From assembly GCA_900549705.1 (NCBI GenBank), contig URPI01000069.1:1-10609 (forward strand): a DNA stretch of 10,609 nt, given 5' to 3'. This document shows positions 5,963 to 10,609 of this stretch, one piece after another. A model generated the notes under the pieces. The model made no database searches, had not been told where the DNA came from, and saw only the letters and a program-made list of their open reading frames with translations. A program made the translations under genes and the position numbers. This DNA is from an uncultured Eubacteriales bacterium (lineage in GTDB: Bacteria; Bacillota; Clostridia; Oscillospirales; Oscillospiraceae). Position 1 is the stretch's first letter, and each line of letters starts with the position of its first letter.

Positions 5963-6844
5963 ATGCCCAAGAGAAAAATGGGAGATCGCCGGGATGCGGT
6001 TTGGCTCAAAGATATCCCCGCCATGAATCGAATCATGCCCTGCATCATGCCGAACCGTGCCGATAACGAGGCATTTATCAGCTTCGACCTGGACTACCGT
6101 CCGCTGGAAGCATATCTGGAAAAGAAGAACGCAGGCCGCACGGAGGACAAATTCACCTTCTTCCATGTCATCAGCTGTGCCGTAGGCAAGGCCTTTGTGC
6201 TCCGCCCCCGGATGAACCGGTTCGTGTGCAACAACCGGCTGTATCAGCGCAAGGAAATCACCGTGGCCTTCACCGTGAAGAAGCGCTTCAATGACAAGGC
6301 GGAGGAATCCCTGGCCAATTTCAAATTTGACCCCCAGGACACCATGGACAGCTACCACGAGAAAATCATGCGCGTCATTCATGCCACCAAGCGGGAGGAC
6401 ATTTCCGACACCTCTTCCGGTGCCATGGAGGCCGTTTCAAAGCTGCCCCAGTGGATGATTAACCTTCTGGCAAAGCTGGTTCTCTGGCTGGATAAGCACG
6501 GTTGGGCTCCCCAGAGCCTGATTGCCACCGACCCCAACCACGCCGCCATTTTCCTTTCCAACCTGGGCTCCATCGGCCTGGAATGCGGCTATCACCATCT
6601 GGTGAACTGGGGCACCAACTCCTGCTTCGTCATCATTGGCAAGAAGCACATGAAGATGGATTACCTGCCGGACGGAACCCCGGACTTCCACGAGGTCATC
6701 CCCATTGGCATCACCCTGGATGAGCGGATTGCCGATGGCTACTACTATTCCGGCACGGTGGCTCTGGTCAAGGAGCTGCTGACCCACCCGGAGCTGCTGG
6801 AAGCCCCGGCGGACACCCCCGTTGAATACGCCATCAAGCGTTAA
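5963..6844 (+). CDS. Stand-alone E2-type (CAT-fold) acyltransferase homologue, His replaced by Glu
   Basis: A 293-residue protein related to the catalytic domain of 2-oxo acid dehydrogenase E2 subunits and chloramphenicol acetyltransferase. No lipoyl or peripheral-subunit-binding domain is present. Visible landmarks: an FFHVISCAVGKAF helix (66-78), RMNRFVCNNRLYQR (83-96), the IFLSNLGSIGL strand (196-206) that aligns with the SNLG motif of E2 enzymes, and ITLDERIADGYY (250-261). That last motif aligns with the family's DHRxxDG active-site motif, but the catalytic His position is Glu254, while Asp258 and Gly259 remain. The middle region (about 125-185) is an insert compared with CAT. The ATG has GGAGG eight bases upstream; an in-frame TTG at 5939 has none. 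It precedes the antiporter gene by about 27 bases and probably shares its transcript. Substrate unknown; it may bind acyl-CoA or another ligand without classical catalysis. Confidence 0.8.
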   Translation: MPKRKMGDRRDAVWLKDIPAMNRIMPCIMPNRADNEAFISFDLDYRPLEAYLEKKNAGRTEDKFTFFHVISCAVGKAFVLRPRMNRFVCNNRLYQRKEITVAFTVKKRFNDKAEESLANFKFDPQDTMDSYHEKIMRVIHATKREDISDTSSGAMEAVSKLPQWMINLLAKLVLWLDKHGWAPQSLIATDPNHAAIFLSNLGSIGLECGYHHLVNWGTNSCFVIIGKKHMKMDYLPDGTPDFHEVIPIGITLDERIADGYYYSGTVALVKELLTHPELLEAPADTPVEYAIKR

Positions 6845-6871
6845 TTTTAAAAGGAAGTGTTAATTAAAACC

Positions 6872-7840
6872 ATGTTAGTCCCTGTATTGCTGTTTGCCGT
6901 TGGCCTGGTGCTGCTGATTAAAGGCGGCGACTGGTTTGTGGACGGTGCAACAGACATTGCCGCGCATTTTCATGTGCCGGATCTCATCATCGGTGCCACC
7001 GTCGTCTCCCTGGGAACCACCCTGCCGGAAGTGATGGTATCGGCCACCTCCGCTGTCAGCGGTCATGGCGAGATTGCCTATGGCAACGCCATCGGCTCCA
7101 TCATCTGCAACACCGCCCTGATTGCCGCCATCACCGTTTCGGTGCGCCCCGGGCCCGTTGACCCCAAGAGCCTGAAAGTCCCTGTGTTTTTCTTTTTTGC
7201 CGCCGCCGCACTCTACAGCATCAATGCCTACCTGACCGGCTATTTTGGCTACGCCATCGGCACCTGTCTGCTGATTCTGCTGGCGCTGTATCTGTACTGC
7301 ACCATCCGTCAGGGTCTCAAGAATCCCGCTGCCCCCGCAGAGGAAACGGAGGCCCCCAAAGAGAGCCGCGCGTTGTGGGTGAGCATTGCCATGCTCATCG
7401 GCGGCGCAGCGGTGATTGCCGTTGGTGCCAACCTGCTGGTGGATAACGGGACGCTTATCGCCCAGGCACTGGGTGTGCCGGAATCCGTGATTGCCCTGAC
7501 CTTTGTGGCGCTGGGCACTTCCCTGCCGGAGTTGGTCACCGCCATCACCTCTCTCATCAAGGGGCATGGCTCCCTGTCTCTGGGCAATGTGATTGGTGCC
7601 AACATTCTCAATCTGGTGCTGGTGTCCGGCGTTGCCAGTGTCCTGCGTCCCTTCTCCATTCCCCAGGAAAAGATGCTGTTCGGCGTGAATGCCTCTCTGG
7701 TGCTGGATATGCCGCTCATGCTGTTTGTCATGGCCTTTTTGACCATCCCCGCACTGGCCACCAAAAAGCTGCATCGCTACCAGGGCATCGTGCTGCTGTG
7801 TATCTATGCTGCCTTCTGCGTCATTCAGTTCACAATGTAA
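6872..7840 (+). CDS. Sodium/calcium antiporter, CaCA family (YrbG type)
   Basis: A 322-residue integral membrane cation exchanger expected to move Ca2+ (or another divalent cation) against Na+ or H+ across the cell membrane. Both alpha-repeats are clear: GATVVSLGTTLPEVMVSATSAV followed by GNAIGSIICN near residues 41-80, and ALTFVALGTSLPELVTAITSLI followed by GNVIGANILN near residues 208-245. The glutamates in the two LPE motifs are the ion-binding residues known in this family. A short hydrophilic loop (NPAAPAEETEAPKES, about 150-165) separates the two halves of about five helices each. Length matches E. coli YrbG. The ATG at 6872 is chosen, although AAGGAAG lies about 14 bases upstream, which is long; an in-frame GTG at 6857 is immediately preceded by no usable site. 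Second gene of the probable operon with the acyltransferase homologue. Confidence 0.92.
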   Translation: MLVPVLLFAVGLVLLIKGGDWFVDGATDIAAHFHVPDLIIGATVVSLGTTLPEVMVSATSAVSGHGEIAYGNAIGSIICNTALIAAITVSVRPGPVDPKSLKVPVFFFFAAAALYSINAYLTGYFGYAIGTCLLILLALYLYCTIRQGLKNPAAPAEETEAPKESRALWVSIAMLIGGAAVIAVGANLLVDNGTLIAQALGVPESVIALTFVALGTSLPELVTAITSLIKGHGSLSLGNVIGANILNLVLVSGVASVLRPFSIPQEKMLFGVNASLVLDMPLMLFVMAFLTIPALATKKLHRYQGIVLLCIYAAFCVIQFTM

Positions 7841-7857
7841 AATGCGTAATATGCTTG

Positions 7858-7890
7858 TGCGCCTGCCCCGAAAAATGGGACAGGCGCATT
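7858..7890 (+). terminator. Hairpin terminator after the antiporter gene
   Basis: TGCGCCTG-C-CCC (7858-7869) pairs with GGG-A-CAGGCGCA (7877-7888), one mismatch, seven-base loop, followed by TTTCTT. The T-tract is interrupted, so it is a moderate terminator. It is near the convergent asnB end and may also stop that transcript. A second small dyad, GGCGC-GAA-GCGCC, follows at 7898-7910. Confidence 0.6.
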
Positions 7891-7951
7891 TCTTATCGGC
7901 GCGAAGCGCCCTTGGCACCGGGTGTATGCCATTCATCGAACCGTCTGCCAC

Positions 7952-9775
7952 CTATACCATAATATCAATATTGTATTTTTTCAGCCAGCAGTCGATTTGC
8001 AGCATATAGGCCATGGTCTGGGGGCGGCGCATCAGCTGACCGTACCATGGCCACTCACCTTCCTGGCGCAGATAGTCCCGGAGTTTCTGCCGGTCAATGA
8101 GCAAAAACAAGGGATTCTCCTTCTCTTGCAGCAGCGCTTCCAGCCGCGCCCCAATCAGCTCCTCATAATGGGGATCGAAGGTCTTTGGGTAGGGGCTTTT
8201 CTTCCGGGTAATGATTTCCGCCGGGAGCAGTCCCTGCACCGCATGGCGCAGCAGTCCTTTTTCCCGTCCCTGATCGTCTTTCATTGCCCAGGGCACCGTA
8301 TACAAATATTCCGCAATCCGATAATCGCAGAAGGGCACCCGAACCTCCAGCCCGGAATACATACTCATGCGGTCTTTTCTGTCCAAAAGAGTCTGCATGA
8401 ACCAGCGGAAATTGAGATTGACCATCTCCTTCATCCGCCGCTCCAACGGGGAATTGTCCGGCAGGATGTCACTTTCGGCGCAGGTCTTGCGGTACTGCTC
8501 CATCACAAATTCCTCCGGGTCTCCATTTCTTCTCAGCCGTTGGGTCATAAGACCACTGCGCTGCACCGTGGTCTGCGACCAGGGGAAGCCCGCCTGCTCC
8601 CGCACCGCCGGATCCCGATACCAGGGATAGCCGCCGAAGATTTCATCGGCGCATTCCCCGGACAGCGCCACCTTGACTTCCTTCCGAATTTCCTTGCAGA
8701 ATGCCAGCAGGGAAAAATCCACATCCGCCATGCCCGGCAAGTCCCTTGCCAGGGTGCTTTCCTCCAACGCCCCCACCAAGTCCTCCGGGGTCAGCACTGT
8801 CCAATGATGGTCCGTGTTCAGAAATTCCTGCATAAGCCCAATATAGGCATCATCGGAATTAGGCTGGAACTTTCCGGGTGTGAAATAACGGTCGTTATTC
8901 AGGTAGGTCACGGAAAAGGTTTTTAATCGCTCCCCTTTCTGTTCCATTTCCCGGTTGCACACGGCGCTGATGATGCTGGAATCCAGCCCACCGGAGAGGA
9001 AGGTTCCGATTGGCACATCGGACACCATCTGCCGCCGGATGGCATCCGTCACCAGAGTACGCACCTTTTCGCAGGTTTCCTCCAGCGTGTCGGTGTGGGG
9101 TCTGTCCCGCAGCTTCCAGTAACGCCGGAGGCTCAGATTTCTTTCCCGATAATAGCCGCACCAGCCAGGCTCCACCTCCCGGATCCCGCAGAACACGCCG
9201 CTGCCCGGAATGCGCCCCGGTCCCAGAAGCAGCAGCTGATAGGCTCCCTGAGCATCCAGTGTCGGCCTGAGTCCGTGATAACACAACAGGGTTTTGATTT
9301 CCGATGCAAACAGTAATCCGCCGCCTGTCTGCGCATAGAACAGAGGTTTCACGCCAATGCGATCCCGCGCCAGAAACAACCGCTGCCGCCTCTGCTCCCA
9401 CACCGCAAAGGCAAAGATGCCGTTGAGCAGCCCGACGCACCGCTCCCCGAACTGGGCATAGGCATGGAGCACCACCTCCGTGTCCGAGTATCCCTCAAAG
9501 CAGTGTCCTTCTTTTTCCAGGGCATGGCGCACCTCCGCCGTGTTGTAAATCTCCCCATTGTACACAATGGTGTATTCCTCCCCGGCAAAAGAAAGCTGCA
9601 TGGGCTGCTTGCCGCCCGCCGGGTCGATGATGGAGAGCCGCGCATGGAGCAGGGTGCAGCCTTCCTCCCGGAACGCCCCCTGTCCGTCCGGCCCCCGCCG
9701 ATGCATGGAATCGAGCATTTTTTTCGTTTCTTCGCTGGAAACAGGCAAATTCACAAAGCCCGCAATGGCACACAC
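7952..9775 (-). CDS. asnB: Asparagine synthase (glutamine-hydrolysing)
   Basis: AsnB makes asparagine from aspartate, glutamine and ATP in the cytosol. The open frame extends to an ATG at 9892, but class II glutamine amidotransferases need Cys as the first residue after removal of Met. The codon before the Cys is GTG (9773-9775), with AAAGGA about 12 bases upstream, so I start there; the product is 607 residues. Seen in order: Cys2 (VCAIAGF), RLSIID (46-51), YNGEIYN (72-78) and SDTE (97-100) of the glutaminase domain; then the ATP pyrophosphatase loop SGGLDSS (261-267) and GECADEIFGGY (373-383) of the synthetase domain. The second residue after the Cys is Ala where Gly is usual. The gene is divergent from the helical unknown protein and convergent with the antiporter gene. 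I found no convincing promoter or T-box in the 146-base upstream spacer. Confidence 0.95.
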   Translation of the reverse strand: MCAIAGFVNLPVSSEETKKMLDSMHRRGPDGQGAFREEGCTLLHARLSIIDPAGGKQPMQLSFAGEEYTIVYNGEIYNTAEVRHALEKEGHCFEGYSDTEVVLHAYAQFGERCVGLLNGIFAFAVWEQRRQRLFLARDRIGVKPLFYAQTGGGLLFASEIKTLLCYHGLRPTLDAQGAYQLLLLGPGRIPGSGVFCGIREVEPGWCGYYRERNLSLRRYWKLRDRPHTDTLEETCEKVRTLVTDAIRRQMVSDVPIGTFLSGGLDSSIISAVCNREMEQKGERLKTFSVTYLNNDRYFTPGKFQPNSDDAYIGLMQEFLNTDHHWTVLTPEDLVGALEESTLARDLPGMADVDFSLLAFCKEIRKEVKVALSGECADEIFGGYPWYRDPAVREQAGFPWSQTTVQRSGLMTQRLRRNGDPEEFVMEQYRKTCAESDILPDNSPLERRMKEMVNLNFRWFMQTLLDRKDRMSMYSGLEVRVPFCDYRIAEYLYTVPWAMKDDQGREKGLLRHAVQGLLPAEIITRKKSPYPKTFDPHYEELIGARLEALLQEKENPLFLLIDRQKLRDYLRQEGEWPWYGQLMRRPQTMAYMLQIDCWLKKYNIDIMV

Positions 9776-9921
9776 GGAATAACCACGTCCTTTCCTTTTG
9801 GTAGTATATGCAGCAGTGCCGGAAATGGATACAGCCTCCCCTCGGCGGTAGAAAAACACCATAATCCTCTTTTCCGCCGTATAGATTTCCATTCCTCACA
9901 CATACTGGTCTGGGGTGAAGA

Positions 9922-10353
9922 ATGATGAAAAACAGCAAGGAGGTTCTGTCCTCCCTCCTGAAAACCACGCAAATGGGGCAGCTGGGGATTCGCAGCGTGC
10001 TGGATGTGTCCATGAAGCCGGAGCTGCACAGCGCCATCACGTCCCAGCTGCGGGAGTATGATGCCATTGAGCAGGAGGCCCACCGCATTGCCAAAAAGCG
10101 GGGCTGGGAGCTGCCGGAGCTGAATCCCTCCATTCGATTGATGGCAGAGGGAATGAGCAAACTGCGGCTGTCCTTTGGGGATCCGAGCAGCAAAATTGCA
10201 GCCATGATGATTCGGGGCAATACCAGCGGCATCATCACGGGGCTGAAAAATCAGCACCGCATGGAGCGCCGGGACGACGAAATAGGCTCCCTGTCCCAGA
10301 AGCTTCTGGACACGGAAAGCAACAATGTGCGCCAGATGAAACCGTTTCTGTAG
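9922..10353 (+). CDS. Helical protein of unknown function, 143 residues
   Basis: I do not assign a family. The protein has no signal peptide or membrane segment and looks like a bundle of amphipathic helices: SKEVLSSLLKTTQMGQLGIRSVLD, LHSAITSQLREYDAIEQEAHRIAKKRGWEL, PSIRLMAEGMSKLRLSFG and SKIAAMMIRGNTSGIITGLKNQHRMERRDDEIGSLSQKLLDTESNNVRQMKPFL. The pattern of Glu, His and Met in the helices recalls ferritin-like or spore-coat-like helical bundles, but the metal-ligand pairs are not evident. Two adjacent ATG codons (9922, 9925) are both possible; GGTGA at 9914-9918 fits the second slightly better, giving 142 residues. It is divergent from asnB and followed by a strong terminator, so it is probably transcribed alone. 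Confidence 0.75.
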   Translation: MMKNSKEVLSSLLKTTQMGQLGIRSVLDVSMKPELHSAITSQLREYDAIEQEAHRIAKKRGWELPELNPSIRLMAEGMSKLRLSFGDPSSKIAAMMIRGNTSGIITGLKNQHRMERRDDEIGSLSQKLLDTESNNVRQMKPFL

Positions 10354-10411
10354 CATCCGGGTGACAATACCCACCTGCACTGGCTGTAAAATCAGAAGGA
10401 GCAGATGACAG

Positions 10412-10455
10412 GAAAACAGTCCGGGCAGAAAACTGTCCGGGCTGTTTTCATACAT
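10412..10455 (+). terminator. Strong intrinsic hairpin, 17-bp stem with AAAA loop
   Basis: Arms 10412-10428 and 10433-10449 pair over 17 positions, fifteen Watson-Crick and two G-U, around an AAAA loop. The stem base is AAAA/TTTT, so it gives a short U-run inside the right arm and an A-run on the left; it may work in both directions. It closes the transcript of the 9922 gene, about 60 bases past its stop. Confidence 0.8.
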
Positions 10456-10468
10456 TCCAAAGTCGCGG

Positions 10469-10497
10469 TAGACTTTTTCTCTGGTTTATGGTATAAT
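10469..10497 (+). promoter_or_regulatory. Extended -10 promoter of the last gene
   Basis: TAGACT (10469-10474), 17 bases, then a perfect TATAAT (10492-10497) with an upstream TG (TGGTATAAT). It lies between the preceding terminator and the start of the peptidase-like gene, giving a leader of about 44 bases. Confidence 0.75.
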
Positions 10498-10547
10498 TTG
10501 AATACGAAAACTAAGCAACAAATCGGAATTTATAAAGGAGAATATTG

Positions 10548-10609
10548 ATGAAATTATTTTTATGTTCGCACTTTTCAAGTGTAGGAAGTCTGATAAAGGA
10601 AGAAATTGA
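10548..10609 (+). CDS. Start of a peptidase S51 / type 1 glutamine amidotransferase-like protein (partial)
   Basis: Only the first 20 codons are in the window: MKLFLCSHFSSVGSLIKEEI. ATG at 10548 has AAAGGAG seven bases upstream and an extended -10 promoter before that, so it is certainly a gene start. The N-terminus resembles stand-alone PepE-like (S51) proteins of Firmicutes, in which this stretch is the first beta strand and helix of the flavodoxin-like fold. The catalytic Ser lies beyond the window, so the family call rests on this short stretch alone. The coding sequence is visibly more AT-rich than the genes to the left. Confidence 0.6.
   Translation, partial: MKLFLCSHFSSVGSLIKEEI

Noticed and set aside
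6875..7951. Minus-strand open frame of 358 codons opposite the antiporter
   Set aside because: Very rich in His, Gly and Gln with no domain; it mirrors the codon pattern of the real antiporter gene and has no ribosome binding site.
7922..8926. Plus-strand open frame of 334 codons opposite asnB
   Set aside because: Antisense of conserved asnB codons; no start signal and no recognised motif.
9495..10238. Minus-strand open frame of 247 codons across asnB start and the unknown helical protein
   Set aside because: It overlaps the well-supported N-terminal region of asnB in another frame and the antisense of a gene with its own terminator.

Overview
The window looks like a chromosomal segment of a spore-forming, low-motility-signal Firmicute, most likely class Clostridia and perhaps the Oscillospiraceae/Ruminococcaceae. 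The reasons are the scpA-scpB-DUF2953 gene order, a SpoIID/LytB sporulation protein, a TGS-domain nucleoside kinase typical of Clostridia, strong GGAGG ribosome binding sites, and fairly GC-rich genes separated by AT-rich spacers. I saw no phage genes, transposase, integrase, CRISPR array, tRNA or rRNA. Most of the window is core genome.

Left part (1-1793, minus strand): a tight operon scpA, scpB, DUF2953 membrane protein. The gene borders are TAAATG (no gap) and TAATG (1-base overlap). A clear vegetative promoter lies at 1788-1816. It is back to back with a second promoter that drives a small three-helix membrane protein (1913-2239, plus strand). That gene ends at a bidirectional terminator shared with the convergent nucleoside kinase.

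Middle (2312-5664, minus strand): the order of transcription is spoIID-like gene, a 180-residue protein of unknown function, then the TGS-uridine kinase-like protein. The last two have their own recognisable promoters, so this is a set of co-oriented units and not one strict operon.

The 298-base divergent spacer 5665-5962 is the most structured non-coding DNA in the window. It holds four inverted repeats and a 10-bp palindrome, with an extended -10 promoter at its right end. That promoter drives a probable two-gene operon: a stand-alone E2-type (CAT-fold) acyltransferase homologue whose usual catalytic His is a Glu, followed by a YrbG-type Na+/Ca2+ antiporter. A hairpin follows the antiporter gene.

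Right part: asnB (minus strand, start set by the essential N-terminal Cys) is divergent from a 143-residue helical protein of unknown function. That gene ends at an excellent 17-bp hairpin terminator. A new extended -10 promoter then leads into the first 62 bases of a peptidase S51/glutamine-amidotransferase-like gene cut by the window edge.

The best candidates for something undescribed are the structured spacer 5721-5909 and the His-less acyltransferase linked to an ion antiporter. I see no strong evidence for a wholly new multi-gene system. All start codons below were chosen from visible ribosome binding sites and promoters, and several differ from the longest open frame.
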